From an uncultured Clostridia bacterium (GTDB taxonomy: Bacteria > Bacillota > Clostridia > UBA1381), in assembly GCA_959602045.1 (NCBI GenBank), contig CAUGRT010000002.1, positions 1 through 64,000 on the forward strand: DNA of 64,000 nt, in the 5' to 3' direction. The position numbers and the translations under genes are program-made. The notes beneath the pieces were generated by a model, which was not told where the DNA came from, searched no databases, and saw only the letters and a program-made list of their open reading frames with translations. Below are positions 35,692-44,763 of this stretch, one piece after another. Position 1 is the stretch's first letter. Each line of letters opens with the position of its first letter.

Positions 35692-37941
35692 TTAATCTCC
35701 TTGACTGTAATTACAGTTTCCAACAACCGAAAGTGAATCCGTCACTGCTTCATGCGCATAATTCCTAATGTATACACTGTCAATCAACGCATTGCTTTCC
35801 TCCGCATTCAGACTGATTCCGGTGTCTGCTGCATGAATATTGGTGTTTTCAAGAATCACATCACGCAGCGTCGTATTCTTTGACGCACTCAGCTGAATAC
35901 CGGCATTATTCAAAATCTCCGTATTCCTAACGGTTGTGCCGATGCTCATAGCACCCTCGCCGGACGCCATAATGCGAATACCGCTTTCGCCCGTCCATTG
36001 ATCGTCCGCACCAAACCAATGCATATAATTTCCGCTCTCTACGGTCGTATTCAGAATCTCATTATACCAGCATGGGCGGTAGCCGTTATATGTATAAAGC
36101 GCCCAAAGATTGATGCCGCCCGCACTGCTCATACATGTCCCGTCAATTATATTTTCAATGCCCATTCCGTAAAATTGCAGCGCTCCTGCATTTTTGATAT
36201 TGGTATCGGTATAAATCCCTCTGCGGATAATCGGCGCAATACAAATCAAAGAGCCTGAATCCGGTGCAATCTCAAAAGGTGCATTTAGTGTCACCGTATG
36301 TTCCGATTCTACACTGTCAATCAGACGATACTGTCCTGCGCCCCGACCGTTGATGATAAACACGCCCATATTCTTCGAGCCGAGCAGATTTTTATGTGTC
36401 CCCTTATATCCCTGTTCCGAAACAGTCATACTTTTCCCGGACACCTCCGCCGTTCCGGCATAGCATCCACCGCCGCCGTCTGTTGTCATAACCTCCCGAT
36501 CGTTTCCCTCGATATTTTCGATTGTATTGGATAAAAAACAGATGTTTTCCGTCCTGTTGCAGCCATTTAAATTATTGATACCGCCCCCGGTTCCGTTTTG
36601 GGAAGAGGTACTGATGTAATTATTCTCAAATACAACCTCACTGCTCCCCGAAAGACAATACCATCCCCGATAACCATTATAAATCCGATTATCCGATATT
36701 GTAACATAGTTTGCATCCAAAATTCTCAGGCTTGAACTCGCCCCATGAATATTACAACCCGTGACCGTGACATTTTCACCGCCCAAATCAAATGCAAAGC
36801 TCCGCTGGTTTTCAAATTCATCCAGGATTAACTCCATTTTTTCCTTGCTGCTTCTTCCGAAAAACGCATTTGCAATCACATCCACATTGCGAATCGTGAT
36901 ATTTTTTGCGCCTTTCATCAGCGTATCGGAACGAATAAAGCTTCCAGTTCGCGAGCCGTTTAACGTCAGATTTTCAACCGTAAAATTTTTGGTTCCGGAT
37001 AAAAAGGCTTCGGGCAATTCTCCTATATCCCATGCATATGCCGTCCAGAGTAAAGAAACCAGTTCTTTACCCTCCCCTCGGATTACCGTATTTTCCGGGA
37101 TCTGAAATGCTCTTGTCAGCAAATATCTTCCGCGCGGAATATACAAGACTCCGCCGCCCAAAGCGGAAATCTCCGAAAGCGCACGCTCCATCGCCCGGCT
37201 GTCATCATGCTTTGCATTTCCCATTGCGCCGTAATCGCGGAGGTTGTATTCTTTTTGCGGCATTGTGGCTTGCCTTTTGACCTCAATCGTCACCGGAATA
37301 CTCCACGCCGTATTTCCTCCATAGCCATTATGTACATAAAATTTATATTCTCCTGCCGGGATTCCCGATAGCGAAAATTCCGCGCTATATTCTTCTGCCG
37401 AAATGACAGAAAGCTCATATGTTTTATTGTCCCCATTGACAAGTACAGCTCTTGTTGCACCGCCGATAGAAAGACTTTCTCCGAATGCGCGGATTGTCCC
37501 TCCGACAGAAACATCCTTGCCCATATCACCCAGCACCCAGGATACATAGGGACAGTTAATATAGACTGTTTTATCTCCGGCTTTTACCGAATAAACTCCT
37601 GTTTCCAGTCCGGAGGGGACAGTAAATTTAAAGGATTGATCCGAACATTGAACCGTCTGTACCGATACGGTGTTCTCGTCACAAAATTGAGGAGTTGCCG
37701 CATCGGTCAGGGCAGTGTCCGAGCCATCCGGAAAATATTTTTTGATATAATTTGGTGTCCCCGTTTCCTCATCCGGGAGTCGGCTGATTTGTACCGTACT
37801 GCAATTGTTTAAATCACTGCCGCACACCATTCCCGTTTCATTCGGATTAAGTCTGCCCGACGCATAAAAAATTGTTTCGGCTGAAACCGGAATCGCAGCT
37901 GTCAGAAACAGAGCAATAAATACTATGGCTCGTTTGATCAT
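35692..37941 (-). CDS. secreted pectate-lyase-superfamily beta-helix protein
   Basis: 749 residues with a Sec signal peptide. An N-terminal ~240-residue beta-sandwich part (starting ETIFYASGRLNPNETGMVCG) is followed by a pectate lyase 3 type domain (PF12708) from NLRDYGAMGNAKHDD and GGGVLYIPRGRYLL through a long right-handed helix to the C-terminus. Superfamily members include polysaccharide lyases and hydrolases, and non-enzymatic binding proteins; no family-specific active site could be assigned. It is paralogous in layout and sequence to the gene at 40411. RBS GGAGG directly before the ATG. Confidence 0.85.
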   Translation of the reverse strand: MIKRAIVFIALFLTAAIPVSAETIFYASGRLNPNETGMVCGSDLNNCSTVQISRLPDEETGTPNYIKKYFPDGSDTALTDAATPQFCDENTVSVQTVQCSDQSFKFTVPSGLETGVYSVKAGDKTVYINCPYVSWVLGDMGKDVSVGGTIRAFGESLSIGGATRAVLVNGDNKTYELSVISAEEYSAEFSLSGIPAGEYKFYVHNGYGGNTAWSIPVTIEVKRQATMPQKEYNLRDYGAMGNAKHDDSRAMERALSEISALGGGVLYIPRGRYLLTRAFQIPENTVIRGEGKELVSLLWTAYAWDIGELPEAFLSGTKNFTVENLTLNGSRTGSFIRSDTLMKGAKNITIRNVDVIANAFFGRSSKEKMELILDEFENQRSFAFDLGGENVTVTGCNIHGASSSLRILDANYVTISDNRIYNGYRGWYCLSGSSEVVFENNYISTSSQNGTGGGINNLNGCNRTENICFLSNTIENIEGNDREVMTTDGGGGCYAGTAEVSGKSMTVSEQGYKGTHKNLLGSKNMGVFIINGRGAGQYRLIDSVESEHTVTLNAPFEIAPDSGSLICIAPIIRRGIYTDTNIKNAGALQFYGMGIENIIDGTCMSSAGGINLWALYTYNGYRPCWYNEILNTTVESGNYMHWFGADDQWTGESGIRIMASGEGAMSIGTTVRNTEILNNAGIQLSASKNTTLRDVILENTNIHAADTGISLNAEESNALIDSVYIRNYAHEAVTDSLSVVGNCNYSQGD

Positions 37942-37983
37942 ATTTTCCTCCATTCTGCCGCCCTCCGCGGCATAAATCCAAAA

Positions 37984-39051
37984 TTATAGTCTTACCTCTT
38001 TGCCGGTCTTTGCCGACTCATACATCGCCTGTAAAATCTTAATCATATTCACACCCTGCTGCGGTTCAAACATCGGCTTTGCCCCATTTAAAACCACATC
38101 CGCAAAATGTCTCAGATTTGCTTCATGAATCTGAACCGGTGTTTTGACATTCGGCAAAATATCAACCGTACTGCCGTATTCCTCCGTGAAAATCTTTAGC
38201 TGATCCTCCTTAGACGACCAAACCGCGCCTGCCTTATCCCCGCGCAATTCAAAAAATCTCTGCTCCTGTTCAACATTGGATGCCCAGGAAAACTCAATTT
38301 GCATACAAGCGCCGTTATCAAATTTGATAAATCCCATCGCCAAATCCTCGACATCAAAAATACCGTCATCATTTTTCGTTCCGAAATCGGAATTGACAGA
38401 ATCCACAACGTCATTATCTGCAAACTTACAATATGTACTGCCGCTTACGGCAACCGGCACAGGATTTCCCATGAGCCATAAAGTCAGATCAATCATATGA
38501 ACGCCGAGATCAATCAACGGACCGCCGCCGGATTGCTCTTTTGTGGTAAACCAGCCGCCCTTTCCGGGGATTCCGCGCCGTCTTTGCCATCCGCATCTTG
38601 CCGCATAAATTTCGCCCATTTTTCCATCGTCAATAAAATTTTTAAGATAAGATGAAGCCCCTAAATAACGGTTATTCCGCATAACCATTAAGGTTTTTCC
38701 GCTCTTTTCCGCAGCATGTTTCATTTTTTCCGCTTCTTCCGTATTAATCGCGTCCGGCTTTTCGCAAAAAACATGAAATCCGTGATTCAGCGCGTCCACC
38801 GCAATGACAGAGTGCAGATAATTCGGTGTGCAAATATCCACCGCGTCTAATCCCTCTAATGCAAAAAGCTCTCTGTAATCCTCACAAACAAACGCTGCAT
38901 TCAGCTTTTCAGCCAATTCCTCTGCCCGTTCCCGAATCACATCGCAAACGCCTATAATCTCAACATTGTCCATATTCAAATACCCCGGAGCATGTGCCTG
39001 GGTCGCAATTCCTCCTGCTCCGATGATCGCTATTTTTAATTTTTTATCCAA
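37984..39051 (-). CDS. Gfo/Idh/MocA family NAD(P)-dependent oxidoreductase
   Basis: 355 residues. Rossmann motif GAGGIA near residue 11, the family signature FCEKPDAINTEEAEKM (EKP Lys near residue 97), and a C-terminal alpha/beta substrate domain containing GGGPLIDLGVHMIDL with the catalytic His. Cytoplasmic; it would oxidise or reduce a sugar or its derivative. With the ThuA-like gene of the same operon it may act in keto-sugar processing. The only well-placed start is TTG, six bases after AAGGGTGAG. Confidence 0.9.
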   Translation of the reverse strand: MDKKLKIAIIGAGGIATQAHAPGYLNMDNVEIIGVCDVIRERAEELAEKLNAAFVCEDYRELFALEGLDAVDICTPNYLHSVIAVDALNHGFHVFCEKPDAINTEEAEKMKHAAEKSGKTLMVMRNNRYLGASSYLKNFIDDGKMGEIYAARCGWQRRRGIPGKGGWFTTKEQSGGGPLIDLGVHMIDLTLWLMGNPVPVAVSGSTYCKFADNDVVDSVNSDFGTKNDDGIFDVEDLAMGFIKFDNGACMQIEFSWASNVEQEQRFFELRGDKAGAVWSSKEDQLKIFTEEYGSTVDILPNVKTPVQIHEANLRHFADVVLNGAKPMFEPQQGVNMIKILQAMYESAKTGKEVRL

Positions 39052-39120
39052 TTGAACTCACCCTTTCCTTGATTCTAAACCATTTTATAACTGGAATTTT
39101 CAAAAGATTACATTTACAAT

Positions 39121-40395
39121 TCAGCGAATCGTTATATTATTCGCAAAAGCCTGCTCACCACTTAAATATTTTCCTACATTTCCGTTTAAATAAAATAAAT
39201 TTTTTGCGGTACAAGTCAGATACCGAACCCCGTCAATACTGATTTTCATATCCGCACCGCGAAGCTTGATTTCCATCTTATACACGCCGTTCTTTGCTTT
39301 CGGAAGCTCCTCGCTGCCCAGCAATTCCGATTTCCCGTTATATTCATGATAAACAGATACTGTTCTTCCGCTGACAGCACAAATATAAAAATCCCTTCCG
39401 TAAAGCTTGCTGTCGGAAAGTCCGGTATCTAATGCAATACCGCTAACGCTTTCCGAATCGCTGCCCAAATCCGCATAAATCGTGCAGCCGCTATAGGCAA
39501 AGCTGCTGTTCGAAAAATCCATAACCGGTACAACTTTTGTTTCTGTTTCCTCATGAAGATAACGATTCAGCTCTGCAACAGACTCCGCCTCGCACAAAGG
39601 CTTCATGCCCGATACCGAATCCCAGAGATAGGCTTTTATATACGCATACTGCCCGTCCGATGGTTTCAGCAGCTCGCCCGAAACCAGACTTTCATCCTTT
39701 AACGGAACAATTTGGACTCCCTCCAAGCCGCTTGCGGTATATAAGCAAAGAATCAAATCCGCATTGACCGCCTGTTTTAAATCCGCCTGAACGGAAATCG
39801 TATCCGTATCCGGCGGTACAAAACGATTGATTTCCTCTCCGGAATCATCGGTAAGAGAAACATTTTCAAACATACTGCTTTTTTCCTCATCCGCTTCATT
39901 CAAATAAAATCCGGAGCAGACGGTTTCTCCCTCCGCGGTGGCGCAATAAGCCTCCGCACCGCCGGAAAGCAGCGGATGTCCGATATATTGTTCCTCCAGA
40001 TACCCGCAATCTTCAAACTCAAATTCCTGTACGTCATCCAGAAAAAGCCGGATGCGATCGTCCTGTACTTCCGCTCGGATATGATATGTTCCTACCGCAC
40101 CAAGCGCCCTGTTATACAGTGTATAATAAGTATATCGCACACGCTTTGTCAGCCTAAAATACACCTGATTCCTTAGGTTGACAACCTCTGCCGCATAATA
40201 AGCCGTATCATACAAAATATCATTCTGCATCCGGAAATGGATTCCTCCGGTATCACCGTTTCTGTTTGCAATCTGCACCGTAACACCGACAGTATAATTC
40301 GTACTGCCGGTATAGGCATCCTCCGTTTCGGCAAATACCGAAACGGAGGAACAGATTATGCACAAAACAATGAACACTTTTAACAATAATTTCAT
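39121..40395 (-). CDS. secreted two-domain concanavalin-like protein of unknown function
   Basis: 424 residues with an N-terminal signal peptide (KLLLKVFIVLCIICSSVS, cut after FAE near residue 22). The first half resembles the LamG/3-keto-disaccharide-hydrolase (DUF1080) type jellyroll: GGIHFRMQNDILYDTAYYAAEVVN, split as GGIHFRMQND then YYAAEVVN, then RLFLDDVQEFEFED. The last ~140 residues hold a second related sandwich (KMEIKLRGADMKISIDG). Whether it hydrolyses glycans or binds them is unclear. It lies between the Gfo/Idh gene and the second beta-helix gene in the operon. Confidence 0.75.
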   Translation of the reverse strand: MKLLLKVFIVLCIICSSVSVFAETEDAYTGSTNYTVGVTVQIANRNGDTGGIHFRMQNDILYDTAYYAAEVVNLRNQVYFRLTKRVRYTYYTLYNRALGAVGTYHIRAEVQDDRIRLFLDDVQEFEFEDCGYLEEQYIGHPLLSGGAEAYCATAEGETVCSGFYLNEADEEKSSMFENVSLTDDSGEEINRFVPPDTDTISVQADLKQAVNADLILCLYTASGLEGVQIVPLKDESLVSGELLKPSDGQYAYIKAYLWDSVSGMKPLCEAESVAELNRYLHEETETKVVPVMDFSNSSFAYSGCTIYADLGSDSESVSGIALDTGLSDSKLYGRDFYICAVSGRTVSVYHEYNGKSELLGSEELPKAKNGVYKMEIKLRGADMKISIDGVRYLTCTAKNLFYLNGNVGKYLSGEQAFANNITIR

Positions 40396-40410
40396 GCCAT
40401 ACCCCCGAAT

Positions 40411-42711
40411 TTATTTGATGGTCACTCTGCCCTCTTCTGCTGCGGTATCGTCCATTTTATACGGTTCATCGACCTGCTCAAATTGATTCCGGTAAAGAAG
40501 AATATTGTTTACCGCACCTTTTACGGAAATACCCTCTGCATTGTTTTCAATTCGGTTATGATCAACAATCACGTTGGAAAGCGTATTTTCAACGGTCGTA
40601 CCATGCACCTTAATTCTGCCGCACTCCCGAATGTCATTATTCCTTACCACATCACCGTAATGATAATAAGCTTCCTCATTACTCGATGAATCCAATGCAA
40701 TATGCACCATTCCCGACCAATCATCCATTTCCTCAATGCCGTACCAGTGATAATACCAGCCGCCCTCTAAAGTATTGTTGGCGATATAAATATAGTAGTT
40801 CGGCTGAACGGTTTTATAAATAAAGCCGCTGAGTGCCCGGATTCCGTTGGTTTTATTGAAATGATTGCTATCCAAAACCGATTCGAACGAAAGCCCGTAC
40901 ATCTGGAAATTACTTGCCTCGCCCAGCTTATTATCCACAAAATACATATATGACATATCCTTCAAAATAACAAGATTTGAAGTGTTGTCCGGCTCAATCG
41001 AAAACGGCGATAAAAGCTCAACGGAATTTTTCGTATTGGAAACAATCTTTCTGTATTGTCCCTTGCCTTTTCCGCTTACGATCAGACAAGCGTAATTGAC
41101 ATAAGCATCGTTCACAAGATTGCTCTTATTCTCCGGCATAAGCACCGTTGTTCCGCTGACGCCGAGCGGCTTTCCGAAGAACAGCGACGCACCGCCATCG
41201 GTTGTAATAACTTCACGGTCATTCAAAAATACCTGTTCCGCATCATTTCTCGCATAATACACATCACTTACGCCGTTTGTTTTGAACAGCGTATTGAATC
41301 CCATTCCCTGACCGATAAAAACATTATCCTCAACAATAATCTTTTGCGCTCCGGCTGCGGCATTCCATCCCTTTAGCTGAATATGCGAAAGATTATTCCG
41401 GATAACAGCGCCTTCCGGATTGGTAATCAGCATAGAACCATAGCTTCCGTAAATATAATTATTGGAAACCTCCACATTTTTTCCGCCGACTGAAATCATG
41501 AAAACACCGCCGGTCTGCTCCCCTGCAAGCCTTGAAAAATACTCCATTCCATTCCCGTTTCCGCTGACCTCAACTCTTTTTGCGATGGAACAGAATGAAA
41601 AATAACAATTCCTAATAAAGACATTTCCTGCCGTAGGCGTATATGCATCACTCTGGACAATGCACTTACTTCTGCCGCCGCGAAAATCAATATCCTCAAT
41701 CGCAAAATTATCCTTGCCGTAGATCAGATAATCGGGAACCTCGCCAATATCCCATTGCTCGTCATTCCAGAAAATCTGGGTGCGTTTGTTGGATTCCCCT
41801 TTCAGCGTTGTATACCGCGGAATGTTCAAAATGGATGTGATATAATATCTTCCGCGCGGAAAATAGACGATACCACCGTTATTTTTCTCCGCTGCCTTGA
41901 GCGCCTCATAAACCGCAAAGGTATCGTTTGTCTTTCCGTCACCGACCGCTCCGTAATCCTGTACATTAAACGTAGCCTGTTTCCAGACGGTTTTTGAAAT
42001 AATCTCATATTCCAGCGGATGCGACCACGCATTTGCGCCGCCGAAACCGTTATGTGCATAAAGTCTGTATTTCCCGGCTGCCATAGATTCCGGAATTTTA
42101 TATTCTATCGAATAGGCGTCATAAATTTTTTCCGGCTGCAAATACGTCATGTCACCGGTTGCTTCGTTTTCCATTGCCAAAATCACTGTTCCGTCATGAG
42201 CGGAAAGGTTTCTTCCGCAGACTCTCATCCAGCCGCCCGGCGAGGACTCTGTTCCCTCATCGCCCTGCGCCCATTTTATTTTGGGACGATTGATAAATAA
42301 CGGCTCGGTTTCTCCGTCATTGGAGAGAGCTTTGACCTCGTAAACGCCAAACGGCAAGCTCTCCGGCACGGCAAACTGTACACCATCCGCATTATGCGAA
42401 AGAATTTCCGCACTGACGGCAGCTCCTGCGTCCCACGGTGCCTGTACCCGACGCGGATTTTCATCATCCGTAACCAATTCTCCGGGGTCTTGGGTTCTGA
42501 TGTACTGCGGCACACTGCCCGATACGTCGGAATCCGGAAGTCTGTAAATCATAACGCCCGATACGTTTGCAAAATTGTCACCGCAAATCATTGCCGCATC
42601 TCCCGGCTCGGCATTCAATACCGTCCATAACTCCTCCGGGGCAGCGCCGACCGCCGCCGCAGAAAGTAAAACAGAACTGATTAACGCGATAAAAGCGATA
42701 AATTTTTTCAT
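40411..42711 (-). CDS. secreted pectate-lyase-superfamily beta-helix protein (second copy)
   Basis: 766 residues with a signal peptide, same architecture as the protein at 35692: an N-terminal sandwich with EPGDAAMICGDNFANVSGV, then a right-handed beta-helix starting NVQDYGAVGDGKTNDTFAVY and IVYFPRGRYYITSILNIPR. Both paralogues share the INNPEG-like short turns and the VITTDGGASLFFG / VMTTDGGGGCYAG segment, a family-specific patch likely near the functional site. Substrate expected to be a pectin- or hemicellulose-type glycan from context; not proven. GGAGG precedes the ATG. Confidence 0.85.
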   Translation of the reverse strand: MKKFIAFIALISSVLLSAAAVGAAPEELWTVLNAEPGDAAMICGDNFANVSGVMIYRLPDSDVSGSVPQYIRTQDPGELVTDDENPRRVQAPWDAGAAVSAEILSHNADGVQFAVPESLPFGVYEVKALSNDGETEPLFINRPKIKWAQGDEGTESSPGGWMRVCGRNLSAHDGTVILAMENEATGDMTYLQPEKIYDAYSIEYKIPESMAAGKYRLYAHNGFGGANAWSHPLEYEIISKTVWKQATFNVQDYGAVGDGKTNDTFAVYEALKAAEKNNGGIVYFPRGRYYITSILNIPRYTTLKGESNKRTQIFWNDEQWDIGEVPDYLIYGKDNFAIEDIDFRGGRSKCIVQSDAYTPTAGNVFIRNCYFSFCSIAKRVEVSGNGNGMEYFSRLAGEQTGGVFMISVGGKNVEVSNNYIYGSYGSMLITNPEGAVIRNNLSHIQLKGWNAAAGAQKIIVEDNVFIGQGMGFNTLFKTNGVSDVYYARNDAEQVFLNDREVITTDGGASLFFGKPLGVSGTTVLMPENKSNLVNDAYVNYACLIVSGKGKGQYRKIVSNTKNSVELLSPFSIEPDNTSNLVILKDMSYMYFVDNKLGEASNFQMYGLSFESVLDSNHFNKTNGIRALSGFIYKTVQPNYYIYIANNTLEGGWYYHWYGIEEMDDWSGMVHIALDSSSNEEAYYHYGDVVRNNDIRECGRIKVHGTTVENTLSNVIVDHNRIENNAEGISVKGAVNNILLYRNQFEQVDEPYKMDDTAAEEGRVTIK

Positions 42712-42729
42712 ATCCTTTCCTCCGTTCTT

Positions 42730-44763
42730 TTATTCGCCGAGATTCGTCACAGCGTCACTATACCACTTCTGAATCGGCTGATCAAAGTACCCTTGCAGGA
42801 AATTATCGTAATCTCCGCCCAACTCATCCTTTAATTTTATAACGCTGAGATTTGCGATTTTCACATTCTCTCCGGCGGTTTTGATTCCGATACAACCCCA
42901 AAGATTTTTAAAGACATTTTCATCGGTATAATTGCAGATCAGCGCATCATCAATAAACACGTTCATGGTATTGTCCAGAACCTCGATCTTCAGATGATGT
43001 ACTGCACCGTCATTATAATTGGTTTGCAGCTTACCCTGTTTGATAACGGTGGATCGGTTATTAATCATCCAGCTTTCGCATTTCCGCACCGCCCAGCTTG
43101 ATTTTCCTGCCGAAAATGAATAGTAATACGCCCCTCTGAGTTTTGTCACCGACGAGGGTCTGGCTCTTACGATCATTTCAAAAATATTATTGTCGGAAGC
43201 TCCCGTCATTTTAAAATCAACGTTCACCGTATAATCCGTCCATTTCGTGTCCCCAACATATGCCGTTTTATTTACTCCGCTCTTGCAAAGCCATACCGTT
43301 CCGGCATCATCCGTTTCAAAAATCGGTTTATCCTCACATTCAATCCAGGTAGGATTATCCACACCCTTGGACTTATTCTTTAAATCCATATCTGAGAAAT
43401 CCTCCGTAAGCAGATACTCATCTCCGGTATCAATCGTTGGAGTATCTGCATCATCGTCCTCTGGGATATAACCGCTATAGCTTTTGTATACCACATTGCT
43501 GATCTGTGCAACCACGCCATTGTCGGAGCGGTTTGAAAATGCGCCAAAGCCGGTCAGCATTGTATTGCCGAGATCCAAATCCACCTCGCCTGCCGGAATC
43601 CAGCCCTTTTGCGCTTTATAAAATCCGCAGATTTTATTACCCTGTCGGGTAAGCCGCAGCGTAATGGGGAAAGCCGGAGATTCTATTGCCTGATAAGAGG
43701 TCTTGCTGCCCTTGACATCACGGTAAGTAAACCGAATCCCACCCTCCGGAAGAACACGCAGCATAACATTTGCCGCGTCTGCCTGATTTTCGGCGCGGAA
43801 TATAATGCCGGCAGAGGCATTTCCGTCTACATCATTCTTTTCGGATTGCGCCGTAAGGGAATCAAACTGTGCCTGCAAAATGACCTTGTTTTTATTTCCC
43901 AGCTTAAAGCTTGCCGTTTCCTTTCTCAGAATGGCAGACATATTATCCTCCATTCCCCATGCATTCAGCGCATTGGTGGAAATCGTATAGCTGCCGTTTG
44001 ATTCCGACGCTTCATCCGAAACTGCCGTTCCGCCGCCGGAATAGGTTGCTTTCGTCCATTCCCCAAACGTATTCGGAATGTTCTCCTGCGGAAGCGTGTT
44101 GAAACTCCCGTCATCCAAGCCGAGTTTGAAATTGGCATAAGAAGCGGTAATTTCAGAATTGACGTCCGCCGAAAATGCACCAACGCCGCCGAAAACCTGT
44201 GTTCCCAAATTGATATCAATGCTGCCAATTTTCAGCCACTGATCTTTTTTCAGATAAAACGCCGTGATTTTCTGCTTTTCATATTCCATACGAAGCGTTA
44301 CGGGGAAATCCACATCCGGCCCCATCTCGTAATTGGTCCGTTCTCCGGCAATCGGTCTGTAAGTCAGACGAATCCCTCCGCCAGAGGTTACGCGCAGCAT
44401 GGCATTGACTCCCTCTGCCGCCTTATTGCTTCTCAAAACAATACCGGTTGTCGTATTTTCCAAAACCTCACCCTGCGGTTCACTGACCGTTGCCTGGATA
44501 ATCAGTTTCTTTGCCGTATTTTCCTTAACCGATACTGCGTTTTCGGTCAGATAGGCGCTATAGCTGTCCTGCGCGCCCCATGCGTCCACGCCGTTGGTCT
44601 TCAGAATGATGCTCCCATCCTTTTCCTCAACGCTGCCCTGAACCACACCGGAGGTTTCGGTGGTGAAGTGAACAAGCATCATTGTATTTTCTTCCGCCAA
44701 TACGGGAATACAGCCAAAAAGCATGGCAGCCGCTAAAATCATCGAAAAAATTCTGGTTTTCAT
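42730..44763 (-). CDS. secreted triple-sandwich carbohydrate-binding type protein
   Basis: 677 residues with a signal peptide. Residues ~26-215 and ~230-425 are tandem copies of one domain: compare GIVLRSNKAAEGVNAMLRV with GIIFRAENQADAANVMLRV, and NGVDAWGAQDSYSAYL with NALNAWGMEDNMSAIL. A third LamG/DUF1080-like domain fills ~445-650. The chain ends FDQPIQKWYSDAVTNLGE, which looks like the first few turns of an SLH repeat cut short. The gene overlaps the SLH gene upstream by four bases (ATGA), so it may be the terminal part of a split surface-protein pair. No catalytic residues could be assigned. Confidence 0.72.
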   Translation of the reverse strand: MKTRIFSMILAAAMLFGCIPVLAEENTMMLVHFTTETSGVVQGSVEEKDGSIILKTNGVDAWGAQDSYSAYLTENAVSVKENTAKKLIIQATVSEPQGEVLENTTTGIVLRSNKAAEGVNAMLRVTSGGGIRLTYRPIAGERTNYEMGPDVDFPVTLRMEYEKQKITAFYLKKDQWLKIGSIDINLGTQVFGGVGAFSADVNSEITASYANFKLGLDDGSFNTLPQENIPNTFGEWTKATYSGGGTAVSDEASESNGSYTISTNALNAWGMEDNMSAILRKETASFKLGNKNKVILQAQFDSLTAQSEKNDVDGNASAGIIFRAENQADAANVMLRVLPEGGIRFTYRDVKGSKTSYQAIESPAFPITLRLTRQGNKICGFYKAQKGWIPAGEVDLDLGNTMLTGFGAFSNRSDNGVVAQISNVVYKSYSGYIPEDDDADTPTIDTGDEYLLTEDFSDMDLKNKSKGVDNPTWIECEDKPIFETDDAGTVWLCKSGVNKTAYVGDTKWTDYTVNVDFKMTGASDNNIFEMIVRARPSSVTKLRGAYYYSFSAGKSSWAVRKCESWMINNRSTVIKQGKLQTNYNDGAVHHLKIEVLDNTMNVFIDDALICNYTDENVFKNLWGCIGIKTAGENVKIANLSVIKLKDELGGDYDNFLQGYFDQPIQKWYSDAVTNLGE

